Numbered from the stretch's first letter, positions 23,046 to 34,683 are shown. The stretch: 64,000 nucleotides of DNA from Linum tenue (GCA_946122785.1 CAMGYJ010000009.1:27749633-27813632); one strand, 5' to 3'. Program-made: numbers and translations. The notes: generated from the sequence alone by a model not told the origin.

Positions 23046-23848
23046 GTTCGCAAGGAAGAGGATTATATTGTCGAAAGATTCAGTTTGTGATTCATAGAAC
23101 CAAATGGTTTTCTATTATTATTAATAAAATTAATGAAAAGGTGAGTCTTTTTTGTTTGTCATATTATCCTATATCAAAAAATATTTGATAGGGTTGATAA
23201 TCGGCTTGTTTATCAGACTAATTATTTAGTCGGTTATTGGTTAATTTTTAAGTAATGTATGCATATTGTTAACTACATAGTTATTTTAGTCTGTTATTCA
23301 TAATCATATATTTATTATCGATTATTCATTTAGATTAATCAGATAACTGTTAAACAAGTGATTTGGCAAAGTTATATAAAAATAATCGATTGGTAACCTA
23401 ACTAGCATAAGACTTTCTCCTTTTTCAATTATGTGTTTCTTTTTAAAAAATTCTTACATTTGGATGTGTTCTTTTAAGTTCTTTATTCTCTTAATAAAAA
23501 ATAATTTAAAATAGATATAAATTGATAATCAACTAGAATTAAAGACCAACAATAATTACTCAACTCATAAACTCCATCAAATTACATGAATGTTTAAATG
23601 TTGTTGATTATTGTCAATCGAGCTACTGTGAACGAGTCCATAGTTTAAATGTTGTTGCTTGTTGTCGATCGAGCTACTGAGTGTGCAATTTAGTCAAAAT
23701 TGCAATTCTACGTAGAAGCATTTTGATGTCCTGAAGGCATAAAAACGTAAGCTTCTAAGCGTAGATTTTGACTAAAATTGTAACTGAATAGAGTGATTCT
23801 ACGTAGAAGCGTTTTGGTGACCTAGAAGTGTAAAAGTGTAAGCTTTAA
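23046..23848. repeat. AT-rich spacer with small direct and inverted repeats
   Basis: A ~36-bp unit with TCGAGCTACTG occurs near 23.60 and 23.65 kb. TTCTACGTAGAAGC occurs near 23.71 and 23.80 kb. TTTAGTCAAAATTG near 23.69 kb reappears inverted near 23.77 kb. No gene seen. Confidence 0.4.
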
Positions 23849-24169
23849 GAGGTCGTTTGGAAAACATGATTTAGGAGATGAATTTATTGAATCTAGTGAT
23901 TTAAATAAAAGCATTGTTTTGTTGCCACAATTAACATATCCAGATTTAAGTTTTGAGATTTAAAATATCTAAAAAATAGAGATATCAAATCTCTCTAAAA
24001 GGTAGAGATTTAAAATCAATAATCTACCGGATATAATTTCACAACAATATCCCATTTATTCCTGCAATTAACCGACTTGGGATACGGTCAGTAACAATTG
24101 GTTACTGACCGTTGAGTAACTAAATCTGGATTTTTATATTTTTGTGGGCCCTAAAGATTTAGATTAAGG

Positions 24170-25340
24170 ATTGTAAAATAAAGACATTTTATTTTCTCTA
24201 GTTTTCTTAATCGGCTCTTATCTTCTTCGTTATAACTCAAATTTCAATTTTTTTTTGCACAGATGGAACGAGTTCGTTGTGCTCTACAGAATGAGATCAA
24301 TTTTCAATATATTTCGAGAAACCTTTTTTCATACCTCCCGTTACCAACTACATACCATATGGTAACTTTTTCATTTTTAAGTCGTTTTTTAAAACGTTTG
24401 CTCAGAAGGAACGAGTTCATCATGATCTATTGGATCTACAAATTTTTTGGGAAAAAAAATACAGGACCAAAAATTACCATACTTTACCACTCTGGTATGT
24501 GCGTGGTAACTTGTGGTAATTAACAATGATGAAAGTCGTAAATGACAGTTATTATTAGGGGTGGGCAAACGGTTCGGTAAACCTGAACCGAACCGAAACC
24601 AAATTAATGCTATTCGGTTCGGAATTCGGAAGGAAAATATGGATAGTTCGGAAATCAGGGTTCTTTCAACCGAACCGAATTTCCGACCGAAATACTATAA
24701 TTACAAGCTCCAAATAGTGGATTTTTATGTTTGTAGTTGTTTTTAGACTTATATATTTGAAATGTTTTATGATTTATGTGTTGAAAAGTTTGATTTTATC
24801 ATTGATGATGCATATAATTGCATATTTATTGTTTATATTAGGATGACACATAATTTAAAAGTGAGAAAATACAAGTAGCTTCACAAAATTGGTTTTGTGT
24901 GAAAACCGAACCGAATTATAATTCGGTTTAAACCGACCGAACCGAATTATAATTCGGTTCGAATTCGGTTTGAGATTTGGGAGAATTCGGAGACCCAGTA
25001 TTCATAATTTCGGTGCGGTCGAAGCCGAACCGACCGAATGCCCAACCCTAGTTATTATACTCCTACTATTATGTATTCAACCTCCCTACAGTATTGGTAT
25101 GTCCATACCATCATGGTGCATTTTCTTACCATATGGTACTAAATAGGAGCATACCATATGATATTGACTGGTAAAAAATGTTTCAATTTTTTTTTGTTCT
25201 AAAAATATATCAAAGTCGATATCATTTTAAAGAGCACAATTAATCTAATTTATCTGTGCAAAAAAATTTAAATTTCGACTTAAAAAGAGAGAGAAATCAT
25301 CCTTTAAAAATTAAAGGAGATAAGATAAAAATATTTCCAT
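24170..25340. repeat. Imperfect inverted repeat split by a hAT MITE
   Basis: TTTTTTGCACAGAT near 24.25 kb and its inverse near 25.26 kb border arms that also share ACCATATGGTA words. A diverged relative of the left arm lies at 59.95-60.11 kb. Confidence 0.4.
24556..25050. mobile_element. hAT MITE with CCGAACCG subterminal repeats, 495 bp
   Basis: Ends TAGGGGTGGGCAAACGG and CCGAATGCCCAACCCTA are inverted partners. A perfect 8-bp duplication GTTATTAT occurs at 24548-24555 and 25051-25058. The subterminal regions repeat CGAACCGAA. Non-coding. Confidence 0.92.
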
Positions 25341-25536
25341 GAGAAAGAGGGATACTTATATCATGCTGATGTGGACGAATTTATCATTACTAATTTACTC
25401 ACCATAATGTTACTAACCTAATCCGCTCCCCAATTAACCCTTTGACCTTCTTTTTCTACTGACTTTCTTTCTTTCTTTCGTCTTTCCATCGTTTTGGATC
25501 ATGACCAATTGACCATACAAAAGAGTTCCTTTTATA

Positions 25537-27135
25537 GGCTAAATTGCACGTTAGTCACTAGAATTACTTAAAAAGTTCGTGTTTGCCACTAAAATCAATT
25601 TATTTCATCCGTAGTCACTTAAATTAGGTTAACAGTTCAAGTTTGGCCACTGGCCGTTAGTCTCCGTTAACTTTTGTTGATGTGACGGTCAACTCTTATA
25701 ATTGGCCGTTAAATGACCGACGTGGCAATTAAAAAATTAATAAAATAATAAATGTAACTATTTTTTATTTTCCACCTAATTATTATTAAAAAAATCCTAG
25801 TTCCTTTATTATTATCTTCCACCGCCAGACCATCGTCGTTCCTCTCCCCTTAACCTTCACCTCAATCATTCTGTTCTACGCCATTCTTGATGCCAATCCG
25901 AATCCCCACCCTTCCGACGCCATCGTCCAGCACCTGAAGCTCTCCATTGCGGAAACTCTCAACATCTACTACCCTTTCTCCGGCTGGACCAGACCCGCCA
26001 ATGTCATCATCGACAGGTTCGACGAGGACTTCCCTTTCACCCACGCCCGAGTCGATTGCCGCATCGCCCATTTCCTGAAACGCCGCGAGACAGAGCTTTT
26101 GAACCGCCTCCTCCCCCGACAGCCATTCCAGAGAAAGCCCAAAAACACGGCCTCCCCTGTTCTCGAGTTTCATGCCTCTATTCTATCTTGCGGCGGGGTC
26201 GCGCTGGGTTGGGCGTGCTCGCACCAGCTGGTCGACGCCGCCATGATGCGATCCTTCCTGAAAACCATCTGCGTCGTGTCTCGCGGCGATCCGGATGGCG
26301 TCGTTCGTCTCGATTTTGCCGTGAAGGCTCGGCTGTTCCTGCCGAGGGAACCCTCCCCTGAAAATAACCTCAATCTGATGGAAACCCTCTAGTTCAACGA
26401 AGGGAAGAACTTAGCAACGAGGCGATTCGCATTCGATTTCGACTCAATAGAAAAGCTTAGAGCCCTTGCGGCAATCAAGGTGTCGAGAGTAGAGGCGTTG
26501 TCGTGTCTGATATGGAAATGCAACATGGCTGCGTCGAGAGCGCTCACTGGTTCCCGGAGGACTTCGATCATGGTGGAGGCGGTGAATCTCCAAAGACGCA
26601 CAACCCTCTCATGTTGGACAGTTCGATCCAGAACGTATTCTGATGGGCGACGGCGGCAGCGGATGAATCAAGCTCGGAGCTGTCAGACCTGGCGGCCCAA
26701 GTGAACGAGGCGATCGGGCTCTACAAGGGCAACTACCCGAGGTCGCTGCAGGGGGATGAAGGGTTCGAGGCGATCTCGAGCTATTTCGAGCGGCTGGAAG
26801 GGCTGTTTGCACTTTGCAGGGGAGGCGTCGGACATCCTTGCGATGGAACGACGACGGTCTGGCGGTGAAAAATAATAATAAAGGAGTTAGGATTTTTTAA
26901 AATTTTTATAATAATTAGGTGAAAAATAAAAAATAATTATATTTTATTAATGTTTTAATTGTCACGTCACTTATTTAATGGTCAACTATAAGAGTTGACT
27001 GCCACATCAGCAAAAGTTAACGTAAACTAACGGCCAGTGACCAGAGTTGAACTGTTAACCTAATTTAAGTGACTACGAATGGAATAAATTAATTTTAATG
27101 ACAAATGTAAGCTTTTTAAGTAATTCTAGTGAACA
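25537..27135. mobile_element. Pack-MULE carrying a BAHD gene fragment
   Basis: Terminal inverted repeats of about 300 bp (about 25537-25842 and 26845-27135) share, in mirrored order, CACTAGAATTACTTAAAAAG, TAGTCACTTAAATTAGGTTA, CACTGGCCGTTAG and CACCGCCAGACC. Long TIRs, no transposase and an exon-rich interior are the hallmarks of Pack-MULEs. The target duplication could not be resolved at the outermost ends. Confidence 0.82.
25803..26850 (+). pseudogene. Captured BAHD acyltransferase fragment
   Basis: One plus-strand frame runs from about 25803 with LKLSIAETLNIYYPFSGWTR, ILSCGGVALGWACSHQLVDA (the HxxxD catalytic motif as HQLVD), RRFAFDFDSIEKLRALA, then NYPRSLQGDEGFEAISSYF near 26.74 kb. These are the successive blocks of BAHD acyl-CoA-dependent acyltransferases, closest in style to vinorine-synthase-like members. 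A stop lies at 26390-26392 and another near 26640, with small shifts around 26.6 kb. The N-terminal Met and the C-terminal DFGWG motif are absent. No enzyme is expected; the strand could be transcribed as regulatory RNA. Confidence 0.82.
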
Positions 27136-27187
27136 AACCACAGCTGCTACATTGTTTATCATTCATACCCTTTATACTAGTTGCATA

Positions 27188-27385
27188 TTATATTTCCAGG
27201 TTGTAATTAATTATGCTCCTCATATTTGTCCGGGATAAAAGCTGCAACGGAGAAGCTAGTTGGAGAATGAAAGAAGTTTTGTTTCCAGGGGTGCCTCTTG
27301 CTTTTAGCAGCAGAGTGGTATTGTAGAAGAAGAGGACAAGAAGAATGAAGGATGGAACAAGAAGCAACCAGAACTCAGTCGACAA
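27188..27385 (-). other. Short hydrophobic ORF inside the Harbinger-like element
   Basis: 65 residues beginning MSTEFWLLLVPSFILLVLFF, one membrane-spanning stretch followed by a basic segment. It looks like an N-terminal membrane anchor of the cytochrome P450 kind, but nothing downstream supports that. Probably a chance or captured fragment. Confidence 0.2.
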
Positions 27386-27600
27386 AGAAAATGGATTTTA
27401 AACAATTGTCACACTGATTTTGGCGCCTTGATTGTTGAGGACAAATATGTATTTTTATTGAAAATTAGAATCTATATTTTTTCAGGTTACAGTTACCAAA
27501 CACGTAAAATTTTAGAATCATATTCAAACAATCCAAGAAATTAAAATCTCTAGATTCGTTAAAATCTCTAGATTCGAACTCTCATTCTTCAAACGACCCC

Positions 27601-28045
27601 TAAATTTTAAAACGAGATTTTGATTACACGAACTGTGTGTGATTCTACTATGCTAATTCTAGAGCCTTTATTTGAAGCTAAGTCACTATTTACATATAGG
27701 CCATAGGCAAGGGATCTTGTAGCCGTTCAAAAATCTCATTTTTCCCAGCCTATACCAGCGGCTCATCGAGACCTATTAGTTTCTGCCCTAACTGTGAGGT
27801 TGGTTGTATTTTCGGTCTTGGTATTTTGGGGACCACAACCTCTAGGTTCTTTATATACTGTGTTTAGCTAGGGTTCCCATAAAACCCTAATTAGGTTTAG
27901 TATCTGGGTTCCACTCATTGGGCCCATATCAGATATTGAGTAGTCTTGGGCTCCATAATTTGACCACTTATAATTAGCTCACTTTAACAAATAACTAATA
28001 CAATTATTATCCCATAAACCACAGCCCGCATCACGTGGAACATAT
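27601..28045. other. Spacer with nothing recognised
   Basis: No gene, repeat boundary or regulatory motif that I can support. Confidence 0.35.
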
Positions 28046-28059
28046 ATTTCCAACAAAAG

Positions 28060-28470
28060 GCATCATCAGCTCGTGAAAATCGCCAAGTTGGGCTACACCG
28101 AATCCAAAACCCTAACCGCCATCTCCACCACCGGCGGGGATATATCCTTAACATCCGAATGAATCAGATTTGCGAGCATTGTCACGAATCCGTTCATCTT
28201 CGCCGGGAAGTGACGATTCTCGACGGATTCCTTTGAGAACGATGCGATTATCGATTTCCTTGATGACGAGCTGCATTTTGCCCGGGGAGAGCGGCGATGC
28301 CGACTCGACGGAAGAGATGTCGAGCGGATAGTGGAGGTTTTATTTGGACCAGATCTAGATGAGTCGGTGGTATTTGGCGTTGGGGACGAATTCATTGGTG
28401 TCGAGGATCTGCTTCGTCGCCAGGCAGGTGTTGTTGGAGAGAAAAGAAGGACGATGGTTCGGGTCGGTCG
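28060..28470 (-). pseudogene. U-box E3 ligase (PUB) gene fragment
   Basis: The minus strand reads NNTCLATKQILDTNEFVPNA, matching the end of the U-box (NTCPVTKQ..L....PNHTLRRLI). After two stops and one frameshift it reads KESVENRHFPAKMNGFVTML, as in the armadillo-repeat region of PUB22-27-like proteins. The intervening linker is shortened. A MULE-type end lies immediately to the right (28.52-28.77 kb), so capture by a MULE is plausible. Not functional. Confidence 0.55.
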
Positions 28471-28519
28471 GGTCAAATAGAGAAGAAGAGAAAGGGTTGG
28501 GTCATGAGTTAGGGTAGTT

Positions 28520-28772
28520 ATAATGATGTGGCGGGTCGGGTTTTATTTTTGTTGGGTTAAATTCGGCTGATTAGGTGATTTTGTTTGCCACGTCAGTACT
28601 TAACGGACTGTATTAACGGAGTTGGATGGAGACTAACGGAGAGTGACAAAATATGACTTGTTTTACTAAACTTAGTGACCATTGTTGGTATTAATTTTTT
28701 CTAGTGACTAAACATGACACATTTTAATAAACTCAGTGACAAAACGTGGCATTAAGCCAAATTAGAGAGGGG
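28520..28772. mobile_element. Single MULE-type terminal repeat
   Basis: Contains GTCACTGAGTTTATTAAAA, GTTTAGTCACTAGAAAAA and CTCCGTTAGTCTCCA in the reverse strand, the same word style (repeated GTCACTNA, TTAACGGA) as the Pack-MULE ends at 25.5/27.1 kb. No partner is visible to the left of the U-box fragment. Confidence 0.5.
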
Positions 28773-28814
28773 TGAAAACTTTACATATCCATTTAGCTTA
28801 TGTCATACCGGGTA

Positions 28815-29210
28815 GACTTTAATTCAACCGAATTTAGCAACGAAAATTTTAACAGAAAACACATTGAATAACTTTTTGAAAATTGCTAGAGTTTTCCTTG
28901 TGTTTTGAGTGTTTGGCTTCTTGGTAATTGACATTATTTCTCCTTTTTCCTTTCGTCGTCTCCTTCATCTAACTCTTTGTTTTTCTTATTCCATCATTTT
29001 TGTTCTGTCGTCTTCTTTTGCTTCCCTGACATAACCCTTTGGCCTTTTGCTTTTGATCTTGTATCATTCTTATTGTCCATTTCCTTTGTATTTTTGCTTT
29101 ATTCTTGAACAAAATCGCATCATCTATCGTTTGGCCGATCGTATTTATGATAAACTGCTAAACGTATGTGTACAAACGTATGTGTACAACATGAACCACC
29201 CTATAAAAAG
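28815..29210 (+). promoter_or_regulatory. Upstream region and TATA box of Gnk2 gene 2
   Basis: TATA box CTATAAAAAG at 29201-29210, 101 bp before the ATG. The 28.83-29.17 kb region is shared with orphan blocks at 2.29 and 21.76 kb. ACGTATGTGTACAA is directly repeated just upstream of the TATA box. Confidence 0.7.
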
Positions 29211-29310
29211 GGACAACACTACTTGTCTCCCTTTTGAGCCACAAAATTAAACAAACAATCATACCTCAAAACTTAAATAAGAATTCTGAGTATTCCAGCT
29301 GGCTGCTGCT

Positions 29311-29766
29311 ATGGAGCATCATCCATCGTCCACGACAACAATCGTCGGCGCCGCACTACTACTAGCGGTCATCCTATGTTTCGGTGGCGCGTCGACCGGA
29401 AACGCTCAACTTCCCGGTGATCCGGAATTCCCACCGTCGCTTGAATGTTCCGGCGGCAATGGCGGTCCAGCTCACGCACAAGCGCCTGGTGAAGCACTGG
29501 GCTCCAACTGGGGTTATTACGTGGAGCAAGTTCTTACGGCGCTGGAGACCACAACTCCCAGCGCTCCGACACTTTCTGCCGACTTCTGGTACCCAGAGAA
29601 CGCCAGCGGCAATGTCGGCGGCTCCGCGTCCTGTCGCACGAGCGACGTGGCGGCCTGCGAGGCGTGTCTCTCCGACGTGAAGGGGAAGCTGGAAGCATGC
29701 AAGAGTTACCGCTACGGAAGAAGAGAGAATGATGGCTGCTCAATGAGGTTCTACCAACTCGCCTGA
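29311..29766 (+). CDS. Small secreted Gnk2/DUF26 protein 2
   Basis: A 151-aa single-exon protein. Signal peptide around residues 8-32 (IVGAALLLAVILCFGGAS) and likely cleavage near GNAQ. The mature part has ALGSNWGYYVEQVLTALETT, shared with gene 1, and the cysteine block CRTSDVAACEAC, one residue shorter (C-X7-C-X2-C) than the C-X8-C-X2-C of gene 1, then CKSY and ENDGCSMRFYQLA. This is an extracellular single-domain protein of the ginkbilobin-2 type; related proteins bind mannose or inhibit fungi. Gene 1 and gene 2 are paralogues from one array. The LINE inserted 254 bp after the stop, sparing the coding region. Confidence 0.85.
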   Translation: MEHHPSSTTTIVGAALLLAVILCFGGASTGNAQLPGDPEFPPSLECSGGNGGPAHAQAPGEALGSNWGYYVEQVLTALETTTPSAPTLSADFWYPENASGNVGGSASCRTSDVAACEACLSDVKGKLEACKSYRYGRRENDGCSMRFYQLA

Positions 29767-30019
29767 TTCATTGTCGTCTTTGAAACCGATCCAGGGGATG
29801 GAATTTTATGTGTGTTCTGGGGATATCTATGTTCTCTATGTACGGTGACTCTATGTGGTGTGTGTTTTTGTTTATACCAAAATAAGTTTCTCTATTGAAA
29901 TACCATGATAATTGGGTTACTTTAAAAGTTTGGGCTCGTCTATAGTAGGTTGTTCTTTGCAGTTTGGTTTCACCAAATTTTTGGTGAATAATTTTCAAAA
30001 TTGGTTGAGTGACTAATTT

Positions 30020-32612
30020 ATGAATGATTGTTTAGTTTTATTTTTTTTTTTCTTTCCAAGGCAAGCCCAGAGGGCATGGGACAAAGACTCGACTCAGGTA
30101 CAAGTAGATTCCAAAAAAGGACGGTAATTCGTAAGCAAGCGGATTCCCGATGAAAGAGCCTGATTAGCCACTACATGGGCAGCTCTGTTAAAGCTCCGAG
30201 GAGCAAAAAGACACGACACTGACTCAAAAAAGGAGAAAAAGGAGTGAACTTCCTCCAAGACGGCCCCTGCTCGAGAGTGAGAAGCATTCTATGCCATAGC
30301 GTGCTTGATAACCAGTTGAGCGTCTCCACAAAATGCAACCACCAAAAAATTATGTGTTAAGCACCATCTCATAGCGTCTCTAAGATCTAGAAGCTCGGAT
30401 ATGTAAGCCTCCGAAATTCCTTCATAATATTTACCAAAAGCAAAGGATAACGTACCGTCTCTCGAGAATCCCGCAAATCCGATGGAGCCTCCTTGGTTTT
30501 TCTTCATGGCTCCGTCAAATCTCACAAGGATACCGTTATTAGGGCATATAACATCTGGATGACTCCTTCGAGGTCCTGTTTGATTGTTAGGGTTCGCCGA
30601 TGATCTCTGAACACCTGTGGGTTGCTGAGCTTTCTGTCCCTCCGCCGTTCGCCATTCCTCTATATGCGCTGTTAGTTGTCGGAACAAAACTCGAGCTTGA
30701 AGTAATACTAAAGCATAAGTAGCTTTGCATCTACCTTTCCAAATTCGCCAGAATAGGAAGACCGTATCGGCAATCTTGATCTTGGAGATGTGAGCAGCGC
30801 AGAATAGATTTTTCCATGCCAGATCTGGTTGGAAGGAGCGCATTGAGTTTTTACGATGTTCCAATCCAGCCATAATCCATAACTCTTTTGCAATCCTACA
30901 TTCAAAAAAGCAATGATTAATGTCCTCAGTTGGCTCACAGCTCACTGGACACTCGCTAGACGTAGTCAATCTTTTAAATTGCAGTATTTTGCGAACAGGA
31001 AGGAACCCCCGAACTATTCTCCAAAGGAAGAATTTCAGTTTTGGTGGTACTGGTATACTCCATAATGATTTCCAAAATTTTGTGTCCAAGTAGTCTGGTA
31101 TACTATTATGAAATGGGTTAATTTCATTTGTTAAGAGGTGGTACCCCGATTTCACTGTATATTGACCAGATTTATCATAGTGCCAGATGATTTTATCTTC
31201 CCTCGGATATGAGGGAAGAGGTATGGACAGGATTAGATCGGCAGAAGCTGGGTAGAATAAAGATCGAATCTTGTTAGAGTTTCAAGTAAACGTTATTGGA
31301 TCGATAAGGTAGGCAACTACTGGACCTTCTAAGGTCATACCTGTCTTCAAGATTGGGAAGGAGGGTGGATCTGAAGGTATCCACGGATCATGAAGAATGT
31401 ATATTGAGGACCCTGATCCCACTTGCCATCGCAGGCCCTTTTTGAGGAGGTTCTTTCCTTCAAGTATACCTTGCCAAGCCCAAGAAGGGCGGGGTCCAGC
31501 TCTCGCATTTAGGAAGTGGTCATTAGGGTGATACCGGGCTTTATATATTTTTGCCAAAGTATTATCAGGATCTATTAGTAGTTTCCAGGCTTGTTTAGCT
31601 AACATGGCTATGTTAAATCGGTCAAAGTCTCTGAATCCCAGACCTCCCTCAAATTTACTATTACATACTTCAGGCCATGAAAGCCAATGCATTCCTTTGT
31701 CTTTGTCTTGGTTCGCCCACCAAAATCGGGCCAATTGACTATTAATTCTTCGGCATTGAGTAGAAGGGATGCGGAAGCATGACATGGCATAGATTGGTGT
31801 GGCTGTTACTATTGACTTTATCACCACTTCTTTAGCTGCCAATGACATATGTTTAGATTTCCAGTTCTGGATCCGGGCCGCTAAAGAGTCCTCAATATAC
31901 CAAAAGTTAAGGACTTTAGATCGATGTATTCTTGATGGAAGACCAAGATATCGATCATGGGTCCCTATTTTGGCAACTCCTAGTGCATTTGCTAATTCTG
32001 TAGCCTCTTGTTCAGAGATATTGGAACTAAAGGTTACGGCCGATTTTTGGAGGTTAACTCATTGACCGCTTGCAGTTTCATATGATTGCAGTATTCCCAA
32101 CAAATTTGTTATTTCTGTTCTTGAGGCTCTAAGAAAGAGATATGAATCATCGGCAAAGAAGAGGTGAGAGGTCATGGGAGCCTCCCTATGAACACGGAGC
32201 CCATGGAGAGAGTAGTTTGAGATAGCGGCTTGGATCATAGCCGAAAAGGCCTCTGTGTAGATGGCAAATAATAATGGGGAGAGAGGACACCCTTGACGTA
32301 GACCCTTCTGAGGTTTGAAAAACCCGTGAGTCGAGCCGTTCAAGATTATCGAGAAGGAGACAGTAGTTATACAAGAGCGAATCCATTTAATCCATTGATC
32401 ACTGAATCCCAATACTTTCATTACATTAATTAAAAATTCCCATTCTACACGATCATAGGCTTTCTCCATGTCAAGTTTTAGCGCCATCCATTTTTCTTTT
32501 CCAGAGTCTTTTGTTTTAAGGAATTGCATTACTTCTTGACCAATCAAGATATTTTCAACAATAGATCTACCCTTTACAAAACCCTTTACAATACATGAAT
32601 GATTGTTTAGTT
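30020..32612 (-). mobile_element. 5'-truncated LINE with 18-bp target duplication (LINE-C)
   Basis: A perfect 18-bp duplication (ATGAATGATTGTTTAGTT) occurs at 30020-30037 and 32595-32612. The element itself is 30038-32594 on the minus strand, with its A-tail seen as a T-run at 30038-30052. It encodes, from the truncated 5' end: reverse transcriptase (KLDMEKAYDRVEWEFL, PQKGLRQGCPLSPLLFA, LFFADDSYLF), the thumb/connection region (SKFEGGLGFRDFDRFNIAML), zf-RVT (PPKLKFFLWRIVRGFLPVRK) and a terminal RNase H-like part (VRFDGAMKKNQGGSIGFAG). Only a few stops break it (near 32060 and 31281). The endonuclease and gag are missing by 5' truncation. Confidence 0.93.
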
Positions 32613-32994
32613 GTGTATATTACTATATTGAAAAGGTTTGATTTGCGACATAACCGATTAATTTGTTTTACAAACATTCCAAGTTATGAAAAGGCATCGT
32701 GGTTAGTTGGAAACATATGACATTATGAACTTTATTAATTAATTTTTTATTTAAATTTATTATTTATTATCGTATTTTATCGGCGACACACTTCTTCAAA
32801 AATCTTGGTCCTCCATCAGTAATCTACAACAACAAGTGTAGTATAGAAATAATAATGAAACTCCGATCTAGAGTCACTCTCGTTCGAACTCTTCGGGATG
32901 ATATCATCTATTGTTGGCCTAGGATACATTCTAGGTTCAAACATCATCCAACCCTAAGTGGATGGTACCATCTGATATCATGGGTACCATCCAA

Positions 32995-34683
32995 TAGGGG
33001 TGGCTATATTGTCTGGTCCGGTTAAATTGATCTGAATTGATCCGTTCCCGGTCTGATCTTTTCTGGAATATGAGGATTAGGAAGCTCAAAACCCATGTTA
33101 TAAGCAAATATGAATATTCCGACCAACTGCCGGACACTCTGAAAATCAGAGGTCTTTTTTATCATGATTAGCAAGCCCATTAAGTTTACCGTATGTATTT
33201 TTATGGTGCTTGATACTACAATTTTCATAGCAGAGTTTCATGTAGTTTCTCAATTCTAAAATCACCACTCTCTCCTTAATTTTCGCTAAAGGTAAATTGG
33301 TAATTAGCCAACATGGAAAAAACTAATTCTATTACAACGTGTTTGTGTCCTTGCATTTTTCAATTTATATTTTTTTATCTTTGTTCTTATCTCTTTCTAA
33401 CTTTCTCTGAAATTTCCTCCATCGTGCAATAGTTTGCTCCCCCTTTCACTTCACAGTACAAAGTCGGCTTTGAAAATTAATCTTACGGTCTTTGACACTA
33501 CGATTATATTCTTGGGGATTTAAACTAGGCAAGTAAAAGATTTCAACTCTGATATCAATCCATGGCGAATAGAATGGAGTTCAATAAACGGAGGTGCAGT
33601 AGGAGGATTAAAAATTGAATTTTTTGTTGAAACATACGCCTCTTGAGATTGAAGATAGAGTGAATAAAAATTTTATTGTACAATGAAAAGTGGTGGCTAT
33701 TGGATATTTAGGTTTATGGTTTTTGAAGCTATCGCAACCTAATTCTATCTTAAAACGAGGAATCCTCGACTGATTTACTGAAGTAGAACAGTCGATTCAT
33801 TATTCAACCTACTGGAACTAATAGAGAAGGAGTGTCTAATTTTGTTCCTTATTAATTTAATCGAGTCTATTAGTATATTGGAGGTAACCCTAATTTTGGC
33901 ATTTGCTCTCAAGTTTTGATGGTCTCCTCTTAGCTTAGTTGTTAGCATATAGTTGACTTGAATCAAAAACTCTCTATTTCTTTTTGATTAGTGGCATATT
34001 GTTCCTAAAAGGAGAACATTGAGCCTTTATATAGGATGGTGATGTTTAATATTTAGTTTCAAATTATCTATGGTTCGTGAGCTTTTATACTCTATCTTTC
34101 TTAACAATTAACTAACCAATAGCATTTTATCGGGGATTTAATTATCATTATGAAATGAGATCAATCATACATTTTTATATTTCTTTAAATGTTCAATCTA
34201 TATATTTTTTTTCCCTTATGTATCATCTCGATTGAAGGATTTTCAATAAAATTAAACTGATTGATAGACTTAAACGTAACATGAAAATATAAATAGTCAA
34301 ATATGAATATCCTGGCCAACAGGCCAGGTTATAAGCAAATATAAATAATCAAATATGAATATTCCGGCCAACGGCCGGATAAAGTCCGGTATGGTCCTGA
34401 CCCGGTTTGGTCCCTATCCGGGCTTGATTTTAGATTGAGCTTGTGGGGGTTTGAGTGGCCTGAGGCTTGAAAGGGTGAGGAGTTGGTTAGGTTTTGGGTG
34501 TTGGGCTCTATTAATCGGTCTTTATCCGGTTTTTGGTCTGGTATCGAACGATTTTTTACCTCAAATCTAAACCCAAAGACGTGATTGGATTGTTTACAAT
34601 CCGGTCCCGGTCCGGTCTCGGTCTGGATTATATGGTCCAGTTTCGGGTAAAACCAAAAAACCCGGACCAAATAGCCACCCCTA
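32995..34683. mobile_element. Non-autonomous hAT-like element, 1.69 kb
   Basis: The ends TAGGGGTGGCTAT and ATAGCCACCCCTA are inverted partners, extended by GGTCCGG/CCGGACC. A perfect 8-bp duplication CCATCCAA occurs at 32987-32994 and 34684-34691. AAATATGAATATTCCG words recur near both ends. No transposase is visible; the interior 33.2-34.3 kb holds only short frames. Confidence 0.88.

Larger units (their letters stand above)
23849..27600. mobile_element. Harbinger-like element, host of nested insertions
   Basis: The left end GAGGTCGTTTGGAAAACA and the right end (reverse strand GGGGTCGTTTGAAGAATG) are inverted partners with subterminal ATCTAGTGATTT/ATCTAGAGATTT similarity. Three-base TAA flanks both ends (23846-23848, 27601-27603), as expected for PIF/Harbinger. 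No transposase is visible. It contains the hAT MITE and the Pack-MULE described separately. Confidence 0.55.
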
